Positions 51,878 to 60,467 of a DNA stretch of 63,519 nt are shown piece after piece. The notes beneath the pieces are model-generated. The model did not search any database, was not told the origin of the DNA, and saw only the letters and a list, made by a program, of their open reading frames with translations. Numbering within the stretch: position 1 is the stretch's first letter; every line of letters starts with the position of its first letter. The DNA lies in NCBI GenBank assembly GCA_016235455.1, contig JACRKZ010000049.1, positions 1 to 63,519 on the forward strand. Reading direction: 5' to 3'. A program made the position numbers and the translations under genes. The stretch is from Armatimonadota bacterium (lineage in GTDB: Bacteria; Armatimonadota; UBA10988).

Positions 51878-53362
51878 ATGGCTCAGCACGGCAATCTGGA
51901 CCCGGGCCTCGACCCGCGGAACCTCGGGTTCGAGCCCGAACTGGAAGCGCTCTACCAGGCGCACTACCAACGCAACGTGCGGCCCATGGTGCGTGTGGCG
52001 GCGGGACTGATGGCCGCGCTGTTCCTGTTCTACGCGCTGCGCGACTACCTGGATACCTACTCGCTGACCCTGGCCTCACGCGGGAATTCCGCGCCCGGCC
52101 TGTGCTGTCTGCTGCTGCTGGGACTGTCCGGGGCGCGCTGGTCGGGTGGACGCTGGCAGCAGGTCGTGGTGGGCTGTGCCTGGCTGGCGGCGTGGTACTC
52201 GTTCAGCGGCACGGCCATCTACTTCAGCCTGCATCCGCTGCCCGGCGGCGACGGCGTCTCGCACTTCAGCCAGCGGCCCATGCCGCCGGAGTTGCTGTTC
52301 TACTCGCTGCAGGTCTGCCTGGTCATGCTCGGGTTTGCCGCCTTCCGCCTGCAGTTCCTCTGGACTCTCGGGCTGGAGGCAGGCATCGTCCTGCTCGGCG
52401 GCACCGTCTGCTGGGTGTGGCTGCTGACCGGCGCGGATAACAAGCTGGTCCACCTGTCACGCTTCCTCCAGCCCACGCTGCTCGTGCTCTGCGTCATCGC
52501 GCTGATGGCGTTCGCTCAGGAGCATCTGGCCCGCCGCGCCTGGCGCGCCAACTACTTGCTCGACCAGGAGCGCAACGACGAACGGCGGCGACGCGAGCAG
52601 ACGGAGACCAGCCTGAGGATCCTCAACCAGGCCATCGGCGGCATTGTCCACGACCTGGGCAATCCATTGGTGGCCGTGCAGACGGGCTCGCAGACGCTGC
52701 GCCTGCTGCTGTCCGCCGAGCAGCCCAACATCGCGGCCATCGCCGAACTGGCCGACGCCATCGGCGAGGGCGGCCAGATGCTGGACTACCTGCGTGTCTC
52801 GCTGATCGAGCAGTCGCGCGTGCTGGCCGGGGCGTCGGTACCCGTGGAGCGGGCGCCGACCTCGCTGCGGCGCATCGTCGAGGCCGGACTGCGCTTCCAG
52901 AAGCCGCGATACGCAAGCAAGCGGGTGACTTCGGTGAGCGGCGAAGACCTGGACGTGCGCGTCGACGAGGTGCGGATGGTGACGGTGCTGATGAACCTGG
53001 TGGGCAACGCGCTCAAATACAGCGACGGCGAGGTGCGAGTGACCTGGCGCGCCGCCGGACGCAGCCTGCTCATCGCCGTGCTGGACGAGGGCATGGCCGG
53101 CTGTGGGCTGACCGAGGCGCAGGCGCGAAGCCTGTTTGTGCCGTTCGGCCGGCTCGATCAGCATGCCAGCGTCGAGGGCATCGGCCTCGGCCTGCTGTCG
53201 GCGCGCAAGGTCGTCGAAGCGCACGACGGCGAGGTCTACATCGAGGGCACCCTCGATGGCCGGCCTGCCTCGGCACCGTTCCGCACGGCGGTGGCCAGCC
53301 ACCCGACGATGCTGGAGCCGCCCTTCCGCACGGCGTTCGTGGCCGCGCTACCCCTGGCGTAG
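51878..53362 (+). CDS. Multi-pass membrane sensor histidine kinase
   Basis: A 494-residue kinase with about six membrane helices between residues 38 and 215 and almost no periplasmic loops, so it senses something in or near the membrane. A coiled linker (DQERNDERRRREQTETSL) leads to the HisKA box GGIVHDLGNPLVAV, with His at about 258. The ATPase domain has MNLVGNALKYSDG (N-box), LDEGMAGCGL in place of the usual DxGxG (G1), and GIGLGLLSARKVVEAH (G2). The altered G1 box means activity needs testing. The last 35 residues are unassigned. No response regulator is adjacent. The start MAQHGNL at 51878 is the first in frame after the -10. It is convergent with the protease gene, four bases away. Confidence 0.88.
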   Translation: MAQHGNLDPGLDPRNLGFEPELEALYQAHYQRNVRPMVRVAAGLMAALFLFYALRDYLDTYSLTLASRGNSAPGLCCLLLLGLSGARWSGGRWQQVVVGCAWLAAWYSFSGTAIYFSLHPLPGGDGVSHFSQRPMPPELLFYSLQVCLVMLGFAAFRLQFLWTLGLEAGIVLLGGTVCWVWLLTGADNKLVHLSRFLQPTLLVLCVIALMAFAQEHLARRAWRANYLLDQERNDERRRREQTETSLRILNQAIGGIVHDLGNPLVAVQTGSQTLRLLLSAEQPNIAAIAELADAIGEGGQMLDYLRVSLIEQSRVLAGASVPVERAPTSLRRIVEAGLRFQKPRYASKRVTSVSGEDLDVRVDEVRMVTVLMNLVGNALKYSDGEVRVTWRAAGRSLLIAVLDEGMAGCGLTEAQARSLFVPFGRLDQHASVEGIGLGLLSARKVVEAHDGEVYIEGTLDGRPASAPFRTAVASHPTMLEPPFRTAFVAALPLA

Positions 53363-53366
53363 CGCC

Positions 53367-55439
53367 TCACCAGCGCGACGGCTCTGTCGCCCCGCCTCCG
53401 TCGAAGGCCCGCGTGGCGGCCGTGCCGAGGTCGTACCGGTACAGGTCCGGCCCGCCCAGACCGCGCGGGCGCGACGAGGTGAAGATCACACAGCGGCCAT
53501 TGCCCGACAGCGCGGGCGAGGAGTCCTCGAATCCCGTCAGGTTCAGCCCCGGCGTGCTGACCAGCACGCCCGGCTTGCCATCGGTGCCGTTCTGGTTCAG
53601 ATCGAACACGGCCACGTCGGTGCCGGTGGCGCCCGCGCTCTGACCCCAACGATCGGTCTGGAAGGCCAGATAGCGGCCGTCGGCGCTGAGCGTGACGAAC
53701 TGGTCGTCGCGCACGGAGTTGACCGACGACGACAGCGGTACGTCGCGCTTGGCCGTCAGGTCATAGAGATGCACATCCATGCCGCCACGGTCGCCGGCTC
53801 GCCCGTTGGCATCGTAGGCCAGCCGCTGGCCATCGGCCGAGACACGCGCGGTGTACTGGTCTGTCGTGCCGTTGAGGCCCGGTGTGTCGAGCAGTTGCTG
53901 CGTGTCGCGGTCGTAGACGTAGAGCCGCGAGAGCGTCACGCCGCCTTCGTCGCGCTCTGAGCGGAAGGCCAGGTAGCGCCCGCTCGGGCTGAGTTGCGGT
54001 GCGCGCTCGAGCGCCGCGGTGTTCAGGCCCGGCAGGTCGACGAACTGGCGCGTGGCGACGTTGTACAGGTAGATGTCCCAACCGCCGGCGCGGTCGGAGG
54101 TGAAGGCCACCAGGTTGCCGTCGGCGGAGACCGTCGGCGCCTCATCGCGCGCGGCCGAGTTGATCGAGCCGATGTCGACCAGCCCCTGGCCCAGTCGATA
54201 GTAGTAGACATCGCGCAGGCCCACGCCGCCGGCGCGGTCCGAGCAGAAGACGACCACCGAGCCATCGCCGCTGACACCTGGCGCCACATCCTCGGCCGAG
54301 GAGTTCATGGCCGGCAGCGCGGTATAGTGGTCCGTCGACCAGCCCGCGTGGGCGGTGGCCGCGCCGGCCCGGCTGCGCGCCAGGAAGCGGAACGTGCCGT
54401 CGGGGCCGCCCAAGGTCCAGTCGAGGAAGTCGAAGGCGATGAGGTACGGCTGCCACTGACCCACGCCGAGCACGGCGTCGAAGGCGTAGGCCCGCAGGTC
54501 GGCCACCAGCACGTCGGAGGCATGGATCTGGGTCTGCATGGCCAGCGGCGACGGCGTGCCAAGCAACTCCAGGTTCAGCACCTCGGTCGCGGGGATCGTC
54601 CAGCGTGAGGCCGCCGTGTCATAGCCCAGCCTGGCGGCTACGGTGCGGTCGAGCACCAGCTCATTGACCGCGCCGGTGTCGAGCAGCACGCGCAGCCCCG
54701 GCGTGTCGGCCACACCGGCGCTGGTGGTGACGCGAAACGGCACCTCCAGATCGGCATACGTCTCCGCGACGCGGTCGGCGGACAACGCCGTGGTGGTCTT
54801 GGCGGTGAACACATAGCCGCTGCCGGCCGAGTTCAGCGCTGGGGTGCCACCGATAACCAGCGACGATGCGCCGCTCGGACGCAGGTCGAACTCCAGCGAG
54901 CGCACCGCCGGCGCGAGTTTGAGCAGCACCGGATCGACGCGATTGGCCGTGCCGCCGGCGCCCGGCTTGAAGCGCAGGCCGAGGATGCCCTGCGCGCCCT
55001 TGGCGGCCAACGAGCGGTCCGTGGTGGAGGTGGGCTTGTCGATGACCACGATGTGCACGCCATACGCCGTGCGCTGGCCCAGAGCGATGGGCGCGACGGC
55101 GAACTCGCCCGTGCGTCGCCCCGAGCCGAACAGCAGCGAGGCCGGCCGGCCCGTGCGCTTGACGGCGCGGTTGGAGTCCTTGACCAGGTCACCGAACACC
55201 AGGATGCCCTGGAAGCCGGTATCCAGCAGCAGCCGAAACACCTGGTTGCCGATCTGCACGGGCACCAGGTACTGGCCAGGCAGCACCGAACCCAGCGCGA
55301 TGCGGTCATAACCAGGGTCACCCGCGGCCGCCGTCTGGAACGGTGTGAGCGACTTGGCGCCACCACCGCAGCCGACCAGCACGCCGAGACACACTACCGT
55401 GGCCACGCTGAGCGCCGCGCGGCGCAGACCGGTGTTCAT
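53367..55439 (-). CDS. Lipoprotein with pepsin-like aspartic protease and TolB-type propeller
   Basis: A 690-residue lipoprotein with lipobox LVGC at 21-24. Residues about 40-355 have the bilobal order of A1 (pepsin) proteases. The first catalytic motif is LLLDTGFQG (Asp73). A flap-like segment, SLLFGSGRRTGEF, is followed by AQGILGL (compare DGILGL in pepsin) and SLVIGGTPAL. The second catalytic motif is VLLDTGAVNE (Asp254), and the end AVLGVGQWQPYLIAFD resembles pepsin's final ILG-x-FD region. Residues about 375-690 form six or so PD40/TolB blades (DGSVVVFCSDRAGG, DGNLVAFTSDRAGG, SGRYLAFRSERDEG). A surface or periplasmic protease whose propeller selects the target is inferred. The gene is second in an operon, 43 bases after the Hcp-like gene, with GGAGCAAATGAGCC before the ATG. 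Confidence 0.8.
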   Translation of the reverse strand: MNTGLRRAALSVATVVCLGVLVGCGGGAKSLTPFQTAAAGDPGYDRIALGSVLPGQYLVPVQIGNQVFRLLLDTGFQGILVFGDLVKDSNRAVKRTGRPASLLFGSGRRTGEFAVAPIALGQRTAYGVHIVVIDKPTSTTDRSLAAKGAQGILGLRFKPGAGGTANRVDPVLLKLAPAVRSLEFDLRPSGASSLVIGGTPALNSAGSGYVFTAKTTTALSADRVAETYADLEVPFRVTTSAGVADTPGLRVLLDTGAVNELVLDRTVAARLGYDTAASRWTIPATEVLNLELLGTPSPLAMQTQIHASDVLVADLRAYAFDAVLGVGQWQPYLIAFDFLDWTLGGPDGTFRFLARSRAGAATAHAGWSTDHYTALPAMNSSAEDVAPGVSGDGSVVVFCSDRAGGVGLRDVYYYRLGQGLVDIGSINSAARDEAPTVSADGNLVAFTSDRAGGWDIYLYNVATRQFVDLPGLNTAALERAPQLSPSGRYLAFRSERDEGGVTLSRLYVYDRDTQQLLDTPGLNGTTDQYTARVSADGQRLAYDANGRAGDRGGMDVHLYDLTAKRDVPLSSSVNSVRDDQFVTLSADGRYLAFQTDRWGQSAGATGTDVAVFDLNQNGTDGKPGVLVSTPGLNLTGFEDSSPALSGNGRCVIFTSSRPRGLGGPDLYRYDLGTAATRAFDGGGATEPSRW

Positions 55440-55482
55440 GGCTCATTTGCTCCTGGCCGGCGCGCCGTGCGGCACCGCGACA

Positions 55483-56133
55483 CTATTGGCAGAACAGCCC
55501 GACGGCATTCAGGATCTGCCGCGTGAACGGCCGGTTGAGGACGTAATCCCAACCGCTGACGACCGGTGTGCCCTTCACGCCAGCCTCACTCCACGGGGTC
55601 ATGGTGATGCGTATCTGGCGGAACCTGAGCGTCATCTCCTCCTGGCCGCGATCGTCCTCCACCAGGTTCTGTGAGTACAAGGGGATGGTCACACCGTACA
55701 GCTCGAACTTGTAGGTCTCCTGAGAGCCGGTGTGGTCGGCCGACGGGGAGAGTGTGACGATAGTCACGCTGTCGAGCGTCGCGCCGCTCAGGTGCTGCAT
55801 GGCCAGCTTCGGGGTGGCGATGTCCATCGGCTTGGAGACGCTCACCGAGTTGGCCAACTGGCTGTCGGATCCCGGCTGCGGCGAGAACTGCGCCGCGCTG
55901 AGCGGCATCCACTTGGTGTAGCCCTCAATCAGGCTGTCACCGTCGATGGTCGTCGTGCCCCTGGTGACGGCCTTCATGAGGATGATGCCGCCGGCGCCGG
56001 CATAGTCGTTGAGGTTGTAGTTGCTCTGGTCAGTCGTGCCCGGTGTGGTCGTGGCCGAACTGCCACCACACGCGGTGATGAGCTCCACGGCCAGCATGGC
56101 GGCCGCCAGTGCGAGCACGCGCAGGATCCGCAT
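55483..56133 (-). CDS. Hcp-like beta-barrel lipoprotein
   Basis: A 216-residue protein with a lipoprotein signal (lipobox ITAC, Cys22), a Thr/Ser-rich linker and a domain (about 45-205) matching the Hcp family of type VI tube proteins. GIILMKAVTRG is the first strand, KPMDIATPKLAMQHLSGATL covers the mid-domain extended loop and helix, then come YKFELYGVTIPLY and QEEMTLRFRQIRITMTPW, ending GWDYVLNRP. True Hcp is cytoplasmic and lacks a signal peptide; lipid anchoring here is unusual, and no other type VI gene is in the window. A ring-forming surface protein or a mobile-loop binding module is inferred. AGGAGGGAGAG precedes the ATG. It heads the unit with the pepsin-like gene. Confidence 0.78.
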   Translation of the reverse strand: MRILRVLALAAAMLAVELITACGGSSATTTPGTTDQSNYNLNDYAGAGGIILMKAVTRGTTTIDGDSLIEGYTKWMPLSAAQFSPQPGSDSQLANSVSVSKPMDIATPKLAMQHLSGATLDSVTIVTLSPSADHTGSQETYKFELYGVTIPLYSQNLVEDDRGQEEMTLRFRQIRITMTPWSEAGVKGTPVVSGWDYVLNRPFTRQILNAVGLFCQ

Positions 56134-56182
56134 TGAGCTCTCCCTCCTGTATCGTCGCCGTCAACGCGATGCGTTTGATTGG

Positions 56183-56212
56183 ACTGTAGCACCGGGCAGA
56201 GGCCATCGTCAA
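56183..56212 (-). promoter_or_regulatory. Promoter of the Hcp-like/pepsin-like unit
   Basis: Minus strand TTGACG (56212 to 56207), an 18-base spacer and TACAGT (56188 to 56183), the -10 preceded by TGC. It overlaps the last bases of the ABC transporter gene, so the two-gene unit starts independently. Confidence 0.6.
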
Positions 56213-58395
56213 TCGCTGCGCGGATCGGACGCGGCGCGCGAGGCGGCCAGGCGCTCCAACTCCGCCCGCACCTCGGGCGCCGAGTCCAGCAGCCCGCGGA
56301 AGTTGCGGCGCGTGAGCGTGAGGAACAGGCAGTTGGTGCGGGCCGTCACCGTGGCGTTGCGCGGCGCGTCGTTGAGCAGCGCCATCTCGCCGAACTCGTC
56401 GCCAGCGCCGAGCCGGGCCAACTCCAGGGCGGTGCCGTCCGGGCCACGCCGGGTGACGCTGGCCTGGCCCTGGGCGATGAGGTACAGCATGTCGCCGGGC
56501 GAGCCTTCCTCGAACACCACCTCACCCGCCGCCACGCGGGTACTGGCGAACTTGCCGGCCAGGTCGGCGAGGCGCTCGTCATCGACCGACCGGAGCAGAC
56601 CGACCGCGCGCAGCCGGCTCGGGGAGACGGCCGCCACGCTGCCATCGTCGCTGACCGAGAAGCCGCTCTGGCGACGCCACAGGTCGGCATACAGGCCGTC
56701 GGCGGCCAGCAGTTGCGCGTGGTTGCCCTGCTCGACAATGCGGCCACGGTCGAGCACGAAGATGTGGTCGGCGGCCGTGACCGAGGACAGCAGGTGCGTG
56801 ACGGCGATGGTGGTGCGGCCGCGGCCGGCACGCACCAGCGTCTGCGCCACGGCGGCTGCGGTGGCGGCGTCGAGCGCCGAGGTGGCCTCGTCGAGCAGCA
56901 GCACCCGCGGGTCGCCGGCCAGGGCACGCGCCAACGCCAGCCGCTGGCGTTGGCCGCCCGACAACTGCCCGCCGCGCTCGCCCACCGGCGTGTCGTAGCC
57001 CGCGGGCAGCGCCATGACCGTGTCGTGCACCTCGGCCTGGCGCGCGGCGGCCTCGATCTGCTCGTCACCAATCGCGGGCCGCTCGAGACACAGGTTCTCG
57101 CGCACCGTCGCATCGAACAGCAGGCTCTCCTGCATCACGATACCGAGTTGCGTGCGCCAGTCACGGCCGCTGACCAGGCTCAGGTCGACGCCGTCGACCT
57201 CGATGCGGCCGCTGGTGGGCGCGTAGAACCGGGCCAGCAGACCCAGCAGCGTGCTCTTGCCGGAGCCACTCGGCCCGACCACCGCCACGAACTCGCCGTG
57301 GTGGATGGTCAGGTTGACGCCGCACAGCACGTCGGGCCGGCCGGGATATCCGAAGCACACATCGTGCAGCGCCAGCTCGGCGTGCAGCGGCGCCAGCGGC
57401 TGACCAGACCCGCTGTCGAGCGCATCGGCCGGCTCGTCCAGCAACTCGCCCAGTCGGCGCAGCGAGCCCGCCGCGGCCACCAGGCTCGGCGCAGCCCGCG
57501 CGATGACCACCATCGACCAGCCCAGGTTCCAGAACACGGTCAGGAAGGCGATGAAGGTGCCGACGGTAAGCAGGTCGCGTTGCACCATCCAGGCCGACAC
57601 GGCCACCGCGCCCACCTGCACCGCGTAGATGCCGATGACCGTGGAGCGCTCGACCAGCGAGCCCAGAAAGACGCTCCGCCGCAGGCTCAACGACAACGGC
57701 GCCAGGGCTGCCTCGAAGCGGCGCGTGGCGAAGCCCTCCAGGCCGTAGGCCTTGATGACGCGGTGCGCCGAGACCGCCTCGCCCACACTGCCCAGCAAGG
57801 TGGCGCCGGCCTGCTGACGCTGGTAGTCCGCCGCCGCGGCGCGCGGGGCAACGAGCCGGGGCGCGAGCAGCACCAGCGGCCACACCACCGCACCCACCAG
57901 CGCCAGGTCCCAGCTCAGGAAGTAGAACAGCAGGCCCACGCCCATGGCCACGCTCAGCGCGGGCAGCACCACACTGCCCACCGCCGACGAGAGCAGCGCC
58001 TCCACCCCGGCCAGGTCAGCGGAGAAGCGCGACAGCACGGTGCCGCTGACATGGCTCTCGTGGTAGGCCACCGGCAGGCGCTGCACATGCGCGAACAGGG
58101 CGCGCCGCACGCTGGCCAGCATGCTCGACACGGCCCGGCCCCAGAGCCAGTCGCGCCAGACCGACAGCAGCGACGCCGCCACCAGCCAGGCCGCCAGCAC
58201 CGACAGGATGAGCGTGGTCGCCTGGGCGTCGTGGCGCAGCAGGGCATGGTCGATGAGGAAGCGGTAGCTGATGGTCAGGCAGCCGTCGAGCGAGACCTCG
58301 CAGGCGGCCAGCGGCAGGATGATCCACAGCGCCCGGCGGCAGCCCCAGAGCAGCCGCCACGCCCGCCGATCACCGCCCGCCGCGTGCTCATCCAT
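56209..58395 (-). CDS. ABC exporter with C-terminal cyclic-nucleotide-binding domain
   Basis: A 728-residue fusion. A six-helix exporter domain spans about 15-300. The ATPase is at about 335-570, with Walker A GPSGSGKST, signature LSGGQRQR, LLLDEATSALD and a switch His (VTHLLSS). A cNMP-binding fold follows at about 605-715. In the latter, AAGEVVFEEGSPGDMLYLI and the phosphate cassette-like FGEMALLNDAPRNATV carry the Glu and Arg expected to bind cyclic nucleotide. cNMP-like domains in bacteriocin exporters usually lie at the N-terminus; a C-terminal position is less common. Cargo is unknown. The ATG at 58395 overlaps the methyltransferase stop by eight bases, showing translational coupling; an upstream GTG at 58431 is a weaker choice. 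Confidence 0.9.
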   Translation of the reverse strand: MDEHAAGGDRRAWRLLWGCRRALWIILPLAACEVSLDGCLTISYRFLIDHALLRHDAQATTLILSVLAAWLVAASLLSVWRDWLWGRAVSSMLASVRRALFAHVQRLPVAYHESHVSGTVLSRFSADLAGVEALLSSAVGSVVLPALSVAMGVGLLFYFLSWDLALVGAVVWPLVLLAPRLVAPRAAAADYQRQQAGATLLGSVGEAVSAHRVIKAYGLEGFATRRFEAALAPLSLSLRRSVFLGSLVERSTVIGIYAVQVGAVAVSAWMVQRDLLTVGTFIAFLTVFWNLGWSMVVIARAAPSLVAAAGSLRRLGELLDEPADALDSGSGQPLAPLHAELALHDVCFGYPGRPDVLCGVNLTIHHGEFVAVVGPSGSGKSTLLGLLARFYAPTSGRIEVDGVDLSLVSGRDWRTQLGIVMQESLLFDATVRENLCLERPAIGDEQIEAAARQAEVHDTVMALPAGYDTPVGERGGQLSGGQRQRLALARALAGDPRVLLLDEATSALDAATAAAVAQTLVRAGRGRTTIAVTHLLSSVTAADHIFVLDRGRIVEQGNHAQLLAADGLYADLWRRQSGFSVSDDGSVAAVSPSRLRAVGLLRSVDDERLADLAGKFASTRVAAGEVVFEEGSPGDMLYLIAQGQASVTRRGPDGTALELARLGAGDEFGEMALLNDAPRNATVTARTNCLFLTLTRRNFRGLLDSAPEVRAELERLAASRAASDPRSD

Positions 58396-59233
58396 GGCCG
58401 CGCCTGCAACAGAGGATGAGCCGCGCCGCACGGCTCGGGTCGTCGAAGTCGAACGGCCGGCCGTCGAACCCGCCGAGCGCCTCGATCTGGTCGAAGCCGG
58501 CGGCGCGCAGCAGCGCCAGTTCGTCCGCCAGGGCGATGTCGCGGAACACCACGCGCATCATCTCGCGGCGGGTGACGCGGTCGCCGTCCAGCCAGTCCAC
58601 GGCGTCGTATTTCACGGTGTACGGCCCGTCGGCCACGCCCATGAAGTTGGTTGTCTGCCGCACCAGCAGGCCTGTGTCCGGATCGGTCACCGTCTTGACC
58701 ACCTGCCAGACACCAGAATCGGCCGGGTCCGCGAGCCACGCAGGCCGGTCGTCGAACACAAACTGCCCGCCTGGCGCCAGGTGGTCGTGCACCGCGCGGA
58801 ACGCAGCCAGTCGGTCCGCATCGGTCAGCAGATGCGCCACCATGCCGTACGGCGCAACCGCCAGCTCAAAACGCTGGGGTAGCCGCAACTCGCGCACATC
58901 GACATGGGCTGCCTGCCAGCGGTCGCCAAAGCGCGCCAGGCGCGAATCGGCACGGGCCAGCATCGACGCGCTGGCATCGCAGCCGACGACCGTATGCCCA
59001 GCGCGCAGCAGGTGCTCGGCCAGCCGCCCGGTGCCGCTGCCCAGTTCCAGGACGGCGCCGCCGGCGGGCAGCGCGGCCGCGGCCCGGTCGAGGTAGAAGG
59101 CCACGTCGTCGCCCACGTCGTAGTAGAACAGGTCGTAGACGGGGGCCCACCGCTCATACTCGCCTAGGGGCGAGAGCAGTGCCCTCGGTGGCCAATCCAG
59201 ATCCATCGGCTGGCTGTGCACATGGGTCCCCAT
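58388..59233 (-). CDS. SAM-dependent methyltransferase, coupled to the ABC exporter
   Basis: A 281-residue class I methyltransferase. YERWAPVYDLFYYDVGDDV precedes motif I (AVLELGSGTGRLAEHLL). Then come VVGCDASASML (motif II), DVRELRLPQRFELAVAPYG and HDHLAPGGQFVFDD. The late segment DFDDPSRAARLILCCRR ends the protein. The layout fits Methyltransf_25/11 members acting on small molecules or lipids. The start is uncertain: ATG 59233 lies three bases after the expected transcription start and has no ribosome site, while ATG 59206 (MDLDWPP) also lacks one. Leaderless translation from 59233 is plausible. The overlap with the exporter suggests the methylated product and the exporter act together. Confidence 0.8.
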   Translation of the reverse strand: MGTHVHSQPMDLDWPPRALLSPLGEYERWAPVYDLFYYDVGDDVAFYLDRAAAALPAGGAVLELGSGTGRLAEHLLRAGHTVVGCDASASMLARADSRLARFGDRWQAAHVDVRELRLPQRFELAVAPYGMVAHLLTDADRLAAFRAVHDHLAPGGQFVFDDRPAWLADPADSGVWQVVKTVTDPDTGLLVRQTTNFMGVADGPYTVKYDAVDWLDGDRVTRREMMRVVFRDIALADELALLRAAGFDQIEALGGFDGRPFDFDDPSRAARLILCCRRGHG

Positions 59234-59242
59234 CGCGCGCCG

Positions 59243-59272
59243 ATTATGACCGACGATGGGAGACGTCGTCAA
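59243..59272 (-). promoter_or_regulatory. Promoter of the methyltransferase/exporter unit
   Basis: Minus strand TTGACG (59272 to 59267), an 18-base spacer and CATAAT (59248 to 59243). Transcription would begin near 59236, nearly on the ATG at 59233. Confidence 0.6.
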
Positions 59273-59315
59273 ACGAGGCGCGCCATACTGCTCTCGGTAT
59301 GCGCGGGAGCCTGTC

Positions 59316-60467
59316 ATGACCACCACCCCCGACCAGTTGGCGCAACTCATCCTCGCTGACGACCTGCCGGCCATCAGGCTGGCCTTGGCGGCCGAGCCAC
59401 GGCTGATCGACGCGCCCGAGAGCAGCCTCGGCTGGCCACCCTTGCGCTGGGCGGCCTACCACGGCTGCAACGGTCGCGGCGAGCGCCTGCGCGGCGCGGT
59501 GGCGGTGCTGCTGGAGTACGCGGGCCAGGTGGATCTGCACACCGCCGCGCTGCTCGATCGCGGCGATCTCGCCGCGCGGGCCGTCGCCCACGGTGCCGAC
59601 GTCGAGGCGGTCGACGCCGATGGCCTGACGGCGCTGCACCTCGCCGCCGAGCGCGGCAGCGTGGCGGTCGCCAAGGTGCTGCTGGACCAGGGCGCCGACC
59701 CCAACCGCCCCACCCCCCGCGGTGAAACCGCCTTGGCGCTAGCCGCGCACCCGGGGCCGCTCAAGCCGACCGAAGCGCGCGAGGTGGTCGACCTGCTCCG
59801 CGCCCACGGCGCCGAGGTGGACTTGCACAGCGCTGCGATGCTCGGTGATACGGAACTGCTGACCACGCTGCTCGACGCCAGGCCCACTGCCGTCGATACG
59901 CCGGACGCGGGCGGTGCTACAGCCCTCTTTCATGCCGCGCACAACCTGCGCCTGGCGGCGGTGGATCTGCTGCTGGCGCGCGGCGCCGACGCCGGGCGGG
60001 CGCGGCCGGATGGCCAGACCCCGCTCTCGGCGGCAGTCGACCATCGTTGGGACCAGGGCGGCGAGGCGGTAGTGGCCCGGCTGCTGGCCGCGGGGCCCAC
60101 GGTGGATCTGTTCAGCGCCGCGCAACTCGGCATGACCGAGCGCGTGGTCGAGCTGGTCGAGGCCGACCCGGCGCTGCTGGCGACCACCCGCTACGGTTAC
60201 GGCTGCCTCTACCTCACCGCCGCCGCCGGCCATGCCGAGACCGTGGGCGCGCTGTTGCGCCTTGGCGCTGATCCGAACGAGCCCGACCCGTACCACGGGG
60301 CAACTCCGCTGCACGAGGCCGCGAACTGGGGGCGCCTGGCGACCACCCGCGTGCTGCTGGAGGGCGGCGCCGATCCCGCGCTGACCAACCGCGCGGGCCA
60401 GACGGCGGCACAGGTGGCCCGCGACCGAGGCTGGGATGCCGTGGCGACCGCCATCGCCAGGCGGTAG
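59316..60467 (+). CDS. Ankyrin-repeat protein
   Basis: A 383-residue protein made almost wholly of ankyrin-type helix-turn-helix repeats, about ten in number. Clear repeats are DGLTALHLAAERGSVAVAKV, GETALALAAHPG, GATALFHAAHNLRLAAVDLL, DGQTPLSAAVDHRW, the segment LYLTAAAGHAETVGALLRLG, and ATPLHEAANWGRLATTRVLL. No signal peptide, so a cytoplasmic protein-binding scaffold. The partner is unknown. The ATG at 59316 follows CGGGAG; a longer frame from 59256 adds an unlikely leader. It is divergent from the methyltransferase and stands alone. Confidence 0.9.
   Translation: MTTTPDQLAQLILADDLPAIRLALAAEPRLIDAPESSLGWPPLRWAAYHGCNGRGERLRGAVAVLLEYAGQVDLHTAALLDRGDLAARAVAHGADVEAVDADGLTALHLAAERGSVAVAKVLLDQGADPNRPTPRGETALALAAHPGPLKPTEAREVVDLLRAHGAEVDLHSAAMLGDTELLTTLLDARPTAVDTPDAGGATALFHAAHNLRLAAVDLLLARGADAGRARPDGQTPLSAAVDHRWDQGGEAVVARLLAAGPTVDLFSAAQLGMTERVVELVEADPALLATTRYGYGCLYLTAAAGHAETVGALLRLGADPNEPDPYHGATPLHEAANWGRLATTRVLLEGGADPALTNRAGQTAAQVARDRGWDAVATAIARR

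Noticed and set aside
55483..56133. Part of a type VI secretion locus
   Set aside because: No sheath, baseplate, VgrG or ClpV gene in the window, and the Hcp-like protein carries a lipoprotein signal.
56179..58419. A 746-codon plus-strand open frame
   Set aside because: Antisense to the ABC exporter, which has all Walker and signature motifs.
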